Source: Aplectana chamaeleonis
Taxonomy: Eukaryota > Nematoda > Chromadorea > Rhabditida > Cosmocercidae
Reading direction: 5' to 3'
Assembly: GCA_029168955.1 (NCBI GenBank)
Contig: JAPDOI010000965.1
Location: 181,669 to 245,668, forward strand
Length of the DNA: 64,000 bases
Position 1 is the stretch's first letter. Each line of letters starts with the position of its first letter. The notes below the pieces were generated by a model. The model saw only the letters and a list, made by a program, of their open reading frames with translations, was not told the DNA's origin and did no database searches. Below, piece by piece: positions 22,123-33,848 of the stretch. The translations under genes were made by a program, and so were the position numbers.

Positions 22123-22671
22123 AGGCATAGTAAGCGCTGAAAACCACTCACCGTTTTTTTTTCGGTTCAAATGATTTTCTGGGCCCACCTAAGAACGTAG
22201 GGAGAGCTTGAACGGTTAAAAACGCCTTTTTCTAAAGATAAATGAGGTTGAATGTCTCAAATTCCGTCAAAAGAGGCCGGCCCTCCGTCAGTCATCTGGC
22301 CCAATTTGCTGTCAGCCATCATATAAGTAAATGATCAACATTTGATACAGAACAACTGAGGGGACGTTGATGGAATATACTATACGATTACGTGAAGAAT
22401 GACTTTTCTACACACATCGGTTAACCTTTCCTTCTCCACAAATTACTTGAAAGAAAGATAAATTTCATTTGATCGTGAGGTCGTTGGTCAAAACAGCGAT
22501 CTCTAACGATCGACTCCTCCTTTCTCGAAAGTCGATAGAGATATTTCCGGCCTGAAAAGGGGTTTCCAGTGATTTTTTCGCGCTTTTTTGAACGTAGCTG
22601 TTATACTGGGTACTAGAGCTCTCATTATATATGGAAGTCTCGAGGACGAATTCCATCGTGAACGATGCCTC
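22123..22671. mobile_element. TTAA element, type F
   Basis: Shares TTAA 22119-22122 with the type E element. Begins AGGCATAGTAAGCGCTGAAA and includes AAAAGAGGCCGGCC, as in the big type F element at 50695-54395. The right end GTGAACGATGCCT with CTAA is degenerate. Confidence 0.65.
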
Positions 22672-23395
22672 TAATTACCTTTGGAGATAGAGATTCATCA
22701 AAGGTTGTTCAGGAAACCATTGAAACTCCAGGTTGAATAATAGGGTTTTTAGGCTATAAAAATAGTTTCACGATTCCTCAGCGGATTTCAATTCACGAAA
22801 TACCGGGGTTCTTTTTTTTGTTGTTGAATACTTTCGAACCGCTCTAGATTGATGCGTGGTGAGGGTTGTTTTCGAAATCTACATGAAATTTTGCAGCGAA
22901 GGGTGTATTGAGTTCCAAGCTTTTTGCTCCACAAACCAGCCAGGTCTTTAGAGCCGAGCCCGGTATTTAATGCTCATATCGAGGGGGATACCTGTGCGCA
23001 ATGGCAGGCAACCACTTTCGCAGCCCACAGCTTCAAGATACATAATGGTGCTGGGATGAAGTTTAATCGTGCCAATACATGGGGTTCAAAGCATGACTCT
23101 GTTTGTACTACGTGTTGCAGCACCCGCCAGAGTTGTTCCCCCAATCGCATTTTCACGATTTGTTACGATTCGTTACGATTCGTTACGGTTTTAGGTCAAA
23201 ATTTCGTCAACATAAATCGTAAAAAAATCGTCAAAAACGCCCGCGACCCGTAAATCGTTAACGGTAATTCGTAATTACGCAAAGCCCTGGCGTAGACGCT
23301 GAGAAGAAACCCTAAAACAAAACACATTTTGATAACTAAAAATTCTTTTAATTATGTTGGATTGGCCCCTGCTCTCGCATTTCCATCGAGTGTTG
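22672..23395. other. no gene recognised; TTACGATTCG simple repeat
   Basis: A 109-aa plus ORF (22924-23253) overlaps a TTTGTTACGATTCGTTACG run near 23155-23200. No domain recognised. Confidence 0.35.
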
Positions 23396-23755
23396 TCTCC
23401 TCATCTACACACTATCTACGACGTCCTCCACACCTTTATTGGAGTCCTGCACACGTTCCATGATGTCCTACACACTCCTACTGAGGTCCTGCACACATTC
23501 CACGACGTCCTGCACACCCCTGCGGGGGTCCTGCACACGTTCCATGATGTCCTGCACACTCCTAATAAGGTCATGCACACACTCTACGACGTCCTCCACA
23601 CCCCCGCTGGGGTCCTGCACACGTTCCATGGCGCCCTGCACACCCCTACAGGGTCCCGCACACGTTATATGATGTCCTGCACACTCTTGCTAAGGTCCTG
23701 CACACATTCCACGATGTCCTGCATAGTCCCATTGGGGTCGCGCATAGTTAACTGA
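23396..23755. repeat. GTGCAGGAC-type minisatellite, locus 3 (inverted, best preserved)
   Basis: Repeats of GTCCTGCACACGTTCCATGA and GTCCTGCACACCCCTGCGG alternate, giving half-units of about 30 nt and a ~60-nt higher-order period for about six copies. It is inverted relative to 3826-4105 and 15166-15560. The 133-aa ORF is a by-product. Confidence 0.9.
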
Positions 23756-24112
23756 CGCTTCAGCACACCCTGCGACGCCTTCTTATCGATGGTGCGCATG
23801 GTAGGAACACGCGCCGCGCTCAAAAAAGCACAGCGTCCTCTTTCGATCCGGACGTTTAGAGTACACCACTCTAGAGAGCAATTTATTTATATGGAGTCAC
23901 TAAGAAAACAATGACTGATAACGAAAAAAACCGTCATTTTTATAAACTAATCTTGAGAGACCGGTTTCTGAGTTTGAACCGCCAGTTAGGGGCCCAGAAA
24001 TCATTAAGGTGGGTTCTGCCGATTATTTTCGGCATTCCAGAGGCCGATTACTTCTAGTCACAAGTTTTCGAGCGATTTGGTCCACGCCTTCCAAAAAAAT
24101 GGTTTTCGACGG

Positions 24113-24396
24113 ACGGAGGTGGAGGCGGAGGCGGTGGCGGAGGCGGTGGCGGAGGCGGTGGCGGAGGCGGTGGCGGAGGCGGAGGCGGAGGCGGAGGCGG
24201 AGGCGGAGGCGGAGGCGGTGGCGGGGGCGGTGGCGGTGGCGGTGGCGGGGGCGGTGGCGGGGGGGGTGGCGGGGGGGGTGGCGGGGGCGGGGGCGGGGGC
24301 GGAGGCGGGGGCGGTGGCTGAGGCGGTGGCGGTGGCTGAGGCGGTGGCGGTGGCTGAGGCGGAGGCGGTGGCTGAGGCGGAGGCGGAGGCGGAGGC
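24113..24396. repeat. (GGCGGN)n array with G-quadruplex potential
   Basis: About 280 nt of GGAGGC, GGTGGC and GGGGGC hexamers with G-runs of 2-7 on the plus strand. Arg/Trp-, Ala/Glu/Val- and Pro-rich ORFs arise purely from the repeat. A short stretch of the same repeat reappears at 25683-25700, beyond the inserted element. Confidence 0.95.
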
Positions 24397-25682
24397 AGGG
24401 TCAAGCAATGTTGGAAATTGAACTTTTTTAATTCAGCTACACCACAGAATGTTTCCTACACAACCACGAGCTGTTCAGATTTGTGTGTCAACCTCTGGTG
24501 ACCTAAATACTCGTCAGAATTGCAATTTTCCAAATCGCGAAAAATTGGTTTTTGGGGGCCTTCCAGTGTCATGCACAATGCTCTGATGGGCCGCAACTCA
24601 GCGGTTAGGTAAAACAGACCGACTTACAAACTGGAAAAAAATCAAAGCTGCGCATATAGAGGGAGAAATAAAAAAATTACCCCATTGGAAAAAGTGGCAT
24701 TGGAAGACCGTTTTTTCCAAAATGGCCCTCACAGCCTTGGTTTTCACTTTTGGAAGGCGGCAGTCAGGCAGAAAATGCACCTTCTAGATGGTTATCAAAA
24801 ACTACATTAGCTGGATTTTTTCTAAAAACAATTTTTTTCGAGGTTTCTCACCTCACTGTTTTCCTTTTCGTGCGATGGGCAAACCTCAAAAATTTTATTT
24901 AGAAAACATCTAGTTACTGGAGTTTTTGATAACCATCTAGTGGGTCCACCTTCTGTCTGACTGCCGCCTTCTAAAAGCGAAAACCACGGCTGTAAGGGCC
25001 ATTTGGAAAAAAAACACGGCCTTTTAACATCACTTTTTCCAATGGGGAATTTTTTTATTTCTCTCTCTATATGCACAGCTTTGGTTTTTTCCAGTTTCTA
25101 AGTCGGTCTACTTTACCGAACCGCTGAGATACGACACCTCATGGCAGTACCAAAAACACCAAAAGGTCCGGAAAACCTAGTTTTCCCTAGACCGCAAAAT
25201 TCGATTTCGACGAGCATTTAGGTGGCCAGCGGCTCAAATACCGGTCTGATGGGGCTGAAACTGTGTGGAAAACCGTTCGAGGCGTTTCCGAGTTGATTGC
25301 AAGCAAAATTGGGCCAAACTGAAAAAAAATCACTTCTGGGAGATTTTTCCTGTTTGCAACGGAAAATTTTTGAAAACCCTATTTTCAAATAGTAGCTGGG
25401 CGTTTTTTGGATAAAGAGAATATTGTTAAATAAAGTGTTTCGTTGTAATTTTTTTTGGCAGTAAGGTCGAAACCTTCACAATTATCACCGACCGGAAAAA
25501 AATAAAGAAGTCGAATAATCATAATCTCCTAAAAAATTCCTGATCTAAGGAAAAAGAAAGTGGGCGGGGCGAAAAAGCGAAATCAGCGCGGCCCCGGTGG
25601 GAGGGGGTCGCCAATTTCGGCATCGCTGGAGGGGGGGGATAGTAACCATGATCGCAGTTTTTCCAACGGGTTGCTTGACCCT
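24397..25682. mobile_element. foldback element inserted in the GGCGGN array
   Basis: Ends AGGGTCAAGCAATGTTGGAA and its inverse ending GCTTGACCCT. Flanking GGC-repeat supplies a 10-bp direct repeat (AGGCGGAGGC, 24387-24396 and 25683-25692). The simple repeat makes the true duplication length uncertain. A strong inner foldback (24590-25135, arms of about 230 nt) lies within. Long inverted ends with a 9-10 bp duplication would fit a Mutator-like element. No transposase is seen. Confidence 0.75.
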
Positions 25683-25692
25683 AGGCGGAGGC

Positions 25693-26895
25693 GGTGGTGG
25701 AGAACGTTTTTGCGTACTTTATGAGGTCATAACTTTAGAAAACGGGGACCAGTTAGGATGAAACTTTGCGCACATATGTAAATTCTTGCAGCGCATCGAA
25801 TGGTTATAGCTACAAAAATCGACTGTTCGAATGGTTATACAGCTCATGCCTCTAGTGACGGTATGAATAGGTGATCTTATTGTAGGGCCCCGCGCGGGAA
25901 GAGAGCAAAGCCAGATCCTGGTGCGGGCTTCGCGCGCACCACAATTCTAGGCCGACGCTGCCCTGACGCAGAAAGAGTATGCAACATAGTGAGTTTTTTG
26001 GTCTATTTATTCTTATTCGGTAGCGAGGCCCCCTTGTCCTGGATCTACAAAGCCTGAAAAATTGCAAGAATCCATTTTTCATTCTGAAATGTCTTGCTCT
26101 AGATATTTGCGATATGTTTCGAAAAGTCCAATTTGCGGTTATATTGAAACCCAAGATCTTTCAATGTTTTCACTGATCCAACAGCTTAATTTTCCAGGAC
26201 ATAGCTGGTATCAACTTGCGAACTACCCAAACGCAGATAAATGGTTTGTGAGGTGCTAAAGGTAGCTGCCATTTTTCTGACCACTGCTGCGCAGCTGCGA
26301 TTGCATCTTGAATTTCGTCACAGTCAGTCAGGGAGTGAATTCGACGATAAAACTACTCAATTACTCGCGGGGGTCGGTGGCCGGTTGAGAGCAGTTGAAC
26401 AGGTAGCGTGCTCCCGCTCGAAACGAAAAAAGGGGCGGGCAAGGCCCGAAAACTCCCCCACTCACGCCGAAAACTCCGCGTGTCAGCCTCTCACCGACCA
26501 CTCAGTGTGACGTCACACCCACGTGTTTACACCGAAAGTTTCGCCTAATCAGCTCCCACCGACCACCCTCTACCACTCCTCGTAATTCGCAAATCGTAAT
26601 TCACAAGGCCTAAGCAAAACCAAACACTTCCAGCCGCGAAGACCACTCAAAGCTAATGTTTCTAGAGTAGTCTTTGTAGATTCTCACACACTCGCGGGCG
26701 TCGGTGGCAGGTTGAGAGGCGGCACAATTCACATGCCAACCTGCCACCGACGCCCGCCAAAGCGTCGATATCCCGAGCTGTCAACTGTAATACGCACAAA
26801 CACGTCACATTTCAGTGCATCGTATACATTGTGGGCTACCGATTCCGCGCTCTACACGAGAGAGTACCAGAGAAAAACAGTGCAGACACTGCAAC
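25693..26895. other. no gene recognised; GGTCGGTGGC repeat fragments
   Basis: Short copies of GCGGGGGTCGGTGGC-like words occur near 26370, 26695 and (inverted) 26745, and again at about 29141 beyond the hAT element. ORFs up to 100 aa lack motifs. Confidence 0.4.
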
Positions 26896-28996
26896 CAGGG
26901 CTGGGCACACGTCCCGGCATGGCGATTCTGAATATGCACCCCCCTTAGCTCGGTAATTTTTAGGCACCCCCCTATGGGAAATCGAAATCGGCTGTTTTCC
27001 GAATAGTTGGACAGCCATGATCTTGACTTCCTGATTTTGATAAACAAGAATATAAAAAAAGCACTGAATAGAGAAAATTCCGAAAATGGCCACAAAAAGG
27101 GTAGTGTATTTTTTGAACTTCAAAACAACCCCATGAGGAAAATTTGTTAGTAAGACGGTAAGTTATTACAAAAGATAAAACATTTTTCAATACAAAACAA
27201 TTGAACAATTACCAACAACAGAGCTACTACTATTGCAATAATTAATGTTTCCTGTCGAATGTTTTCATAAACCTACAAAGGATTAGTTAATCTGTGTTTG
27301 ATTGTTCTGATGTGGAAATCAGAACTATTTTATGTTGTGGAACAATGTTAGGATTCATGTGATTCTTAGGGAGTAGAAAACCCGAGTTTTCGCCTCCTAG
27401 AATGCCGCTATCCCTTAAAAATCGGCTTGCCGTGTGATACGGTGTCAGTACGCAGCTACACAGCGCACACGGGAATGGACGCGCACTCAATATTAATAAA
27501 AATGTATTTTATTACAGACCAGGGAGGAGAAAAGGATTGAAACCAAAGGAAATGGAAGATGATGAAAGTTGTCTATTCTGGATGTACCCATTTTAGAAAT
27601 TTAATGTAAATAAACAAAGTTAGAGCGGGTGTAAATATTTAGCCGTGACAAGGTTCATTCAAACGAACCTAGTTGATCAAAACTAGCATTAAACTGAGAG
27701 CAAAGGGTATTGTTAGAAAGAGGAGAATCTGGCAAACATTTTAGCATCAATGGTACCGGTTTTTAATGTGATTTAAGGACCTTAAATCTCGTCCCGGTTT
27801 TACCCCGAAAACCGGGACAAAATCGGGACAAAACCGGGACGAGTTTTATGGTCCTTAAATCACATTGAATATGAAACCTATTGCTATTAAAATTTTTCCC
27901 AGATTCTCCTCTTTCTCGCAATGCTCTTAGTTCTCATGTTTGTGGGTGTTTTTAATCAACTAGGTTCATTTGAATGAACCTTATCACGTCCGAAAAATTC
28001 ACTCCGCTCCAACTTAGTTTGTTTACATTAAATTTCTATACTGTATACATTGAAAGAATCCTAGTTCTGCCTGCTTCCATTTACTCCAGTTTCAATCATT
28101 TTCTCCGCCCCGTTCTGTAATAAAATACATTTTTAATTAATATTGCGTGCGCGTCCACTCCAGTGCGCGTTGTGTAGCTGCGGACAAACACCAGATCGCA
28201 CGGCTAGCCTAGTCTATGAGAGATTGCGGCATTCAAGGTGGATTAAACTCGGGTTTTTATGTAAAGGGTACTTCTCAATGGGGACGGCACGGTCATTCGC
28301 TTCTTTCATAGTAACTTGCAGTCTTCATTTTTTATAGTTGGCTCTCTTCATAAGTCACATTCTCATGAATAAAAATCTATTGACTAGTTGTGATGCTGAC
28401 TGTGCTATCTGTACTTTTAATTTGTCGAAATAAATCCTAGCCTGCTCGGATGAGTCCGGGCAGAGTAAGCAGCGGAGCGGTCGGTCATGGCAAAGTATAA
28501 CAGTGATAAGAAGATTTTGACATGATAAGCCCGATAAGCCTTGCTTCGACCGGCTCAAAATGAGCGACCTAGGCTATACATCAGTTCGCTAATATTTTTT
28601 TGAACTTGAATGATAGTTTTCCTGGGCGCTGTCTTAGTATCTTTGCCTCGAATCGGTAACCACCCGCGTAATCAATGAACGTTGCATCAAAGAAACATGA
28701 CACCACATCAATCCTTACTCGCTACAAGATAGCAGATTCGACAGCAACTATGAATTATTGCGAACACAACCTGCATCTCTATCAATGATTTGAATTCTTT
28801 AAGTGTTTGACTCAAAAAGCGGAGAAGAAGATATGACAATTCAGAAGAATAGTGCGTACTACTTTTTTCCTGAAATTCGACAGAACATGCACTTCGTTCT
28901 TTTTTTTCGTGTTCGGCTTAGGCACCCCCCTTTGCCCTCTCTGCAACGTCTAATATGCACCCCCCTAAGGTTACCCGGGACGCGTGCCCAGCCCTG
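26896..28996. mobile_element. non-autonomous hAT element (2.1 kb)
   Basis: Ends CAGGGCTGGGCACACGTCCC and the inverse GACGCGTGCCCAGCCCTG. A perfect 8-bp duplication ACTGCAAC flanks it (26888-26895 and 28997-29004). CAGGG-type ends and 8-bp duplication are hallmarks of hAT. Subterminal CACCCCCCTT-like G/C runs lie just inside both ends. No hAT transposase or BED/dimerisation domain can be read inside. Instead the centre holds a nested foldback (27377-28258). Confidence 0.92.
27377..28258. repeat. foldback element nested in the hAT element
   Basis: Ends AAAACCCGAGTTTT and AAACTCGGGTTTTT. Arms of over 300 nt match in inverted order (for example AATGCCGC / GCGGCATT and GCGCACACGGGAATGGACGC against GCGTCCACTCCAGTGCGC). 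The centre contains an exact small palindrome of CCCGGTTTT words (27776-27860). No clear target duplication. Confidence 0.75.
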
Positions 28997-29149
28997 ACTG
29001 CAACACGTCGCCCCGAAAACTCCGCCACATATGAGACATCACCACGAAAACTTCGAAAATTATGAGTCATGCCGAAACCTCCGCCGATCAGCCGCATCGG
29101 ATCAATTTCATTCGCAAAGGGGCGTTTAAAAATGCCACCGACCCCCGCG

Positions 29150-29510
29150 ATTGCCTGAGTCCAGGTCATCAGCATATTGATTGCATTCTACACCGGACTC
29201 GGAGAGGACCGTTGACATTTCGGCCACAAAAATATCAAACAAAACCGGGAAAAGAACCCCGCCTTGAGGAACCCCACTTTTCGCAAACCGAACGAAAGAA
29301 AAGAATGATCTGACCTTCACCTGGAATTCCTTTGTTTCAAGTAAGACTCAATCCAGCAATCTACTAGTGGGTGGAAGCGCAAATTTCGAATTTTATACAC
29401 CAATTTACGATAACTGACTCTATCGAAAGCCTCACCAAAGTCCAAATATATGATATCACAGGCACCGTTGTCGTCAAGAATACGTGCCCACTGGAATAAC
29501 GCATGCAACT
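29150..29510 (-). pseudogene. LINE reverse-transcriptase fragment (CR1/Jockey-like)
   Basis: Two frames, shifted near 29318, give in order CDIIYLDFGEAFDRVSY, then a stretch ending SYLKQRN, then KSGVPQGGVLFPVLFDIF and ECNQYADDL. These are RT motifs A, B and C of non-LTR retrotransposons, with catalytic YADD. It is cut off just after YADD at a GGGGGTCGGTGGC repeat. Everything else of the element is missing. Confidence 0.85.
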
Positions 29511-29767
29511 CTATTCACTCCCCTTGGAATGTTGAGGCCCCAGAAATTGAAAAAATATCCAAAATAAAACGAGTCAGAAACGTCTACCACTTCTTTCATA
29601 TTTCCAAGAGGGTCATTTTCTAGCAAAAAAAAACGACCCGGACCACTGCTGGGCCTGACCCTGCCACGGCAGCAGAAATAGGTGGTGGTGCGGTTGCGTA
29701 CTTTAAAAGAATAAGGGAAGTGCCTAGAGCGTTGAACGTGTCTACGTAAAAGAATTACATTGCTAGC

Positions 29768-29860
29768 ATCTCTTGGGCCTCCATAGTAACATTCGTACTA
29801 ATCCGTCCCAAGCTGCTGTTTCCAAGAAGTCATGAGCTTTTTCAAGCTTAGCGAGCAGGT
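29768..29860. repeat. dispersed repeat (TCTTGGGCCTCCATAGTAAC family)
   Basis: TCTCTTGGGCCTCCATAGTAAC-like sequence followed by CAAGCTGCTG and AGAAG. Relatives are at 37455-37540, 38340-38430 (inverted) and 56795-56880. It lies about 100 nt from the phosphoesterase exon, in the intron. Confidence 0.6.
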
Positions 29861-29963
29861 AAGGGCACTTTTTTGGAGTGTTTTGAGAACATTTTTCAGG
29901 CATTGAGGATGGCGAGCTTTCATATACACCTTTTTCCCATCTATAATAGCAGCGAACTCTCAC

Positions 29964-30062
29964 CTGACGCTGGATCCGGTTGGCATAACGACTTTCTATC
30001 TTCACGCATTCTCTTTGTCCCACTCGGACTGTTTCGTTCGACAGCGTCGTGGCACGCAGATA
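29964..30062 (-). CDS. metallophosphoesterase, internal exon (linker before GDLTD)
   Basis: A 99-nt exon of exactly 33 codons, phase 0 at both ends. Acceptor GTTGTTTGCAG (AG at 30063-30064) and donor GTGAGAGTT. The product starts YLRATTLSNETVRVG and ends SRYANRIQRQ. Joined to the next exon (ALDRLIERM.., 9778-9882) and the previous one (..SFGLDY, 36825-36979) it gives one continuous reading with a plausible helix leading into the GDLTD strand. The intron to the left is about 20.1 kb and holds the Tc3-like, hAT and TTAA elements. Function by itself unknown. Confidence 0.75.
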
Positions 30063-30329
30063 CTGCAAACAACAATAGTTACCTAACATATGGGAAATGC
30101 AGTTTCATGGGTAAGTGTCTGCATGTGACCGAGACTTTTTGACCGTCAATGCATTCAAAACCCAATCAACGGGTATAAACTGTCACTGATGACTTGAAAT
30201 GGAGAGCCCTCTGCATGAACTGCTCTCGTACGCAAAGGGTTGGATAAGCTTTTCTCTCAGATCCGACCACATCATCCCCTATCACCTCTTCGAACACCAA
30301 CTTCCCCCCACTGCACACGACACGCAGAC

Positions 30330-30680
30330 GCTAGAAACGGTTCGGTATTCATGAAATCTTGAATGAAACATTTGAAGGATCATTCATGAATCATATATTT
30401 CGTTATGGAATAGTAAGTACAGGATTCACCTGCTTACAAAACTTTAGTGTATTCAGTATACGCTTCGAATTTCAGCTAAGCGTTTGCTGTAAGGCAAGGT
30501 TCGACCAAAAGGACAATCCTGAAACTCACAACCCTAGACCTTCACTGGAATGCATTGAAGAATGGAGAAAGTTTCAGAGTGTAACGCTGTCTCGAACCCG
30601 AGATATGGGGCTAAAAAAGTATGGGTTAGAGTATTGCAGAAGGTGCACATGGGAACATTGCACTACGATTCACACTCTTT
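30330..30680 (+). CDS. candidate two-exon coding segment, unknown
   Basis: An open frame ending RYGI meets a donor GTAAGTAC at 30411. A 65-nt intron ends GAATTTCAG at 30475, and the frame continues in phase 0 as LSVCCKARFDQKDNPETH and onward to a TGA near 30680, with six cysteines. Both splice sites fit consensus. Against it: it lies inside an intron of a gene on the other strand, no family is recognised, and the stop falls at the edge of a TTAA element. Confidence 0.25.
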
Positions 30681-30682
30681 GA

Positions 30683-31118
30683 AGGCAGTGGTCGCGATTA
30701 GATAGGGTTGTCTTCGTTTCTTCTCCAAACCCTTCTATGGATTCAGAGAAGTAAGACCTCTCCGAAAAAAATTGCGAAAGAACCCCTGTTTTTGATCGAA
30801 CTATCAGCCCTAACTTTCCGGTCATTTTTTGGTGGACGAGCCCACTCCAAATCATCGGCGTCGATGATCTCTCGTATCAAAAACATCAGCTGGCTCGAAA
30901 TCGGGACTCAATCAATGACTAATTTTCATCCGACTGTCCTGCTCCAATATTTCTGTCCTCATCTAATGAAAACATTCAATCGATTGCTCATTTACATTGT
31001 TTAGCTGTTTTTATTGGCTAAATTTGCACTCATTTCTGCCTTTGAATGTCAATAAATTTTGACTGTACACGCATGAGTCTCCGATCTTTCTGGGCGGAGC
31101 TGTGCACGTGTGCACGAA
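30683..31118 (+). mobile_element. TTAA element type A, right end missing
   Basis: Begins after TTGA (mutated TTAA, 30679-30682) with AGGCAGTGGTCGCGAT and runs collinear with type A to GTGCACGTGTGCACGAATG, then stops. The right third is absent. Confidence 0.75.
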
Positions 31119-33424
31119 TGATTAACTCAATAACTCTGGGGTGGTAGTAATTGGTGGTGTTAAATGCGAATCAACAGGCGTTAAGTTCGCGTTAAACGCG
31201 AGTTTAACCACACCAGAATCTGAGCAGGAGTCCTAATAGTTGGGAGAGAATTCGCTCAGTTTCACCCTAACATCCCTCAGTGGTAGGCATTTGATACACT
31301 TTCAACGAAAACGCCTCGAAAAAGCGACAATTGTAACCTTTGTTACGAAAAATAGCGATTTCAAAAGGTTTTCAGGTCTGTTTTTTCTTTAAAATTCCGA
31401 CATGTGGCATCCTCGCGGTAAGTTCGCATTTAACATACTCTCGCAGACAGCACGGAAATAGTGCTGAAATGCGAGAGGAACTGGCGGTTAACGAAAAACT
31501 CCTCCCGAGGAGTTTTTGGATGCGGTTAGCAAGATACAGTAGGAACAGTTTTGACCATCTATATTTTGAGGGCAAGTACGAGTTTGATTAATGCAGAGGG
31601 TTAAGGAAGTTTGATAGCACTGTTAGCCATTTTGATTCAGGACGTCAGCCTATCTTTAAAACTGAAAGGTGTTCCAAGGGATAGTCTTTTAACGGCTTCC
31701 GCCAGGGAAACGGGCGATGAGGGATCAAAAACAAAGCAGGGATCATTGCTGAAACACGTTGGCCGTCTTCTTTGGTGGCACCAATCAATCCCTAACAATC
31801 AGCTGTTAATTTTTTGGCGAGCGCCGACACTTCTCCCGATTTTGTTTATTTTCTTCCAAAATTCATTCGCTTCGCTATTATAAGGTTAGTTTCATTTTCA
31901 TAATTCATTGCATAGCACATGCTATGAGGAGTATGTAGTAAATTATTTGCTTTCTCGCGTTTCGAAGGGGTTTCCACAACTTTTTTGGTGCAAAAAAGTG
32001 AAAATTTTCCAAGCGACTGATTTTTAAGTGATTTGATGCTTTGGTAATGTTTAGTCAGCATTATTCGGGGCGTATCGGGCGAGTTTTGTGAGAAAGAAAG
32101 GCGAACTTGTTTCTAAAACCAACTGTATTTGTTCTTTTTTTTCTGCAAGATTCGAATACTCCTCTTTCATTGCCAGATCAGTGCCATCGTTGGCCTCTTT
32201 TTTTTTGAGGGTCCGCGACGCACTTGCTTTGGTGCATTGGTAGAGTCACTCGAAGTGTTTCAAAATTTTACCTTGAAATATGTGCACAAAATCTTTTCCT
32301 TGCATGATGCGCATACGAGTGTGTAACAGTGTTTCTATATATTTTCAGCACTAGCTGCGGGCGGGGGATTAGTTTCATTTTGAGAAGAAGGCAAACACTT
32401 CACAAATTCAACTGCATCAATGACCGAAACCACACCATTACCGCAATCTCGGACGCCAGACTTCAGTTGCACGCTTCCAAGAAAACACTTGAATTCTTTT
32501 TCAAGACCAAAAATAGACTATCTAGTTTATCATCATTCTTATAGGTTTATAACTAACCATTTCGGGTAAATGCAGGACATTCTTTGAATTTATGCAATAC
32601 TCGACGAGTTTCGGAATGTCTTTTTCGCACCTAGCGTTACCTTCCCAAGAACACCTTGTAAATAATTCATCCAGAAATTTTCAAATTTTCGTTCGCTCGA
32701 AATTTCCTTTGGAGAAATTTTTTGTTTTTTAAAAATCTTTTGTTTGAAAAAATTTTTAAAAAAATTAACAAAGTTGCTACAAATGCAAACTTTTGTCAGA
32801 TCACACGCATTTGATTGATTGAGGCTAATGATTACCCCAACATGTCTGTTCAAGAGTGGTCCTGAAAACTTACGGAGTTCATAAAAAAATACGAGAATTA
32901 GGATTTCCAAGGAAAATTTAAAAAATTGCGTTCTGATCGTGTTTCGAACAAGCGAAATATTACTAAGTTCTCTTTGAATGCTCTTCCTAATGAATAAAAT
33001 AAATAGCATTACTTGTATAATCTTTTCGATCCGTCGTTTTTCCACCGTAAACGTCGTTCGTGTCCAAATGTAGAAAATACTTATGCGGACGAAAGTCACG
33101 CATAATGTATGTGTAAGCAGAGGGCAGCTTTCGTTAAACCGGCAACAAACCGTGGCACCTATGTCGCGGTTCGTAGCCGGCCAGGAGGTGGCGGCTTGTT
33201 CGCGTTAATTTGGCGGCTCTACTACATTTATGTCGCGGTATGTTGGCGGCTTAGAGGTGGCGGATTGTTCGCGTTTAACACCCCATTTACTACCACCCCT
33301 GATTGTAGCCCGTTTCTTGTGCCGTAACCTTGATAAACTTTTTGCGAACCAACCTGATTTTCGTGAAATTTTTCACCCTCAGAACGTAGCCACCTTTGAA
33401 AAGACATAATTCTATTTATAGGGT
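31119..33424. other. no gene recognised in 2.3 kb
   Basis: Contains short GTTCGCGTTTAAC/GGTGGCGG repeats at 31135-31215 and 33120-33300. A 169-aa minus ORF (32590-33099) is AT-rich and low complexity. A small segment 31377-31417 happens to have TTTCAG and GTAAGT borders. No family is recognised. Confidence 0.35.
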
Positions 33425-33512
33425 CATGGACGATTTCAGAGATTATCAGAGTGTGAGTATCTCCGAGATCAGCATAAAATCTGAAAAATAATTTTCTGGG
33501 TGTTCTGTGCCT
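33425..33512. mobile_element. TTAA element end, type H
   Basis: Ends GGGTGTTCTGTGCCT followed by TTAA (33513-33516). About 100 bp is the inverse of 47353-47450, including ATGCTGATCT. Only one end of the element is recognisable here. Confidence 0.55.
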
Positions 33513-33848
33513 TTAAGGAGTCTGCAGGGTTCAAGACGCCCTTCAAATCAATCGCTGTCGCTGTGCTGCGCACTGCGACAGCGATAGATGCAAAAGACGG
33601 GAGGCGGTCGCTGTGCAGAAGGAGCGGATTTCGTCGTTCTCCTTGTTACGAGGCTTACTGAACTAGCAGAAGGATTTAGATTAGAACGCATCAGAAGAGG
33701 GCGTTTCCCGCTGTTTTTGGGTGATTTTTAGAACAACTAAGAGCCAGAGCATCTATTAAAAAGAAAATCGCACATCTACGATTTTTTATCGTATCGGCGT
33801 GGCGGGTACGATCACGGCATTCTCGGCTCTCGCTGGGGGACGATTTAA

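Noticed and set aside
24054..24408. Poly-proline, Ala/Glu-rich and Arg/Trp-rich proteins on both strands
   Set aside because: All come from the (GGCGGN)n array; no splice or start context.
27120..28560. hAT transposase inside the hAT element
   Set aside because: No frame shows the conserved transposase or BED-finger motifs; the interior is a foldback repeat.
31377..31417. 41-nt exon between TTTCAG and GTAAGT
   Set aside because: Borders look good, but the next possible acceptor leaves an intron of only about 29 nt and no homologous protein is recognised.
32590..33099. 169-aa minus-strand ORF
   Set aside because: AT-rich, Phe/Ile/Lys-dominated composition, no motif, no splice sites; plausible by chance in AT-rich sequence.
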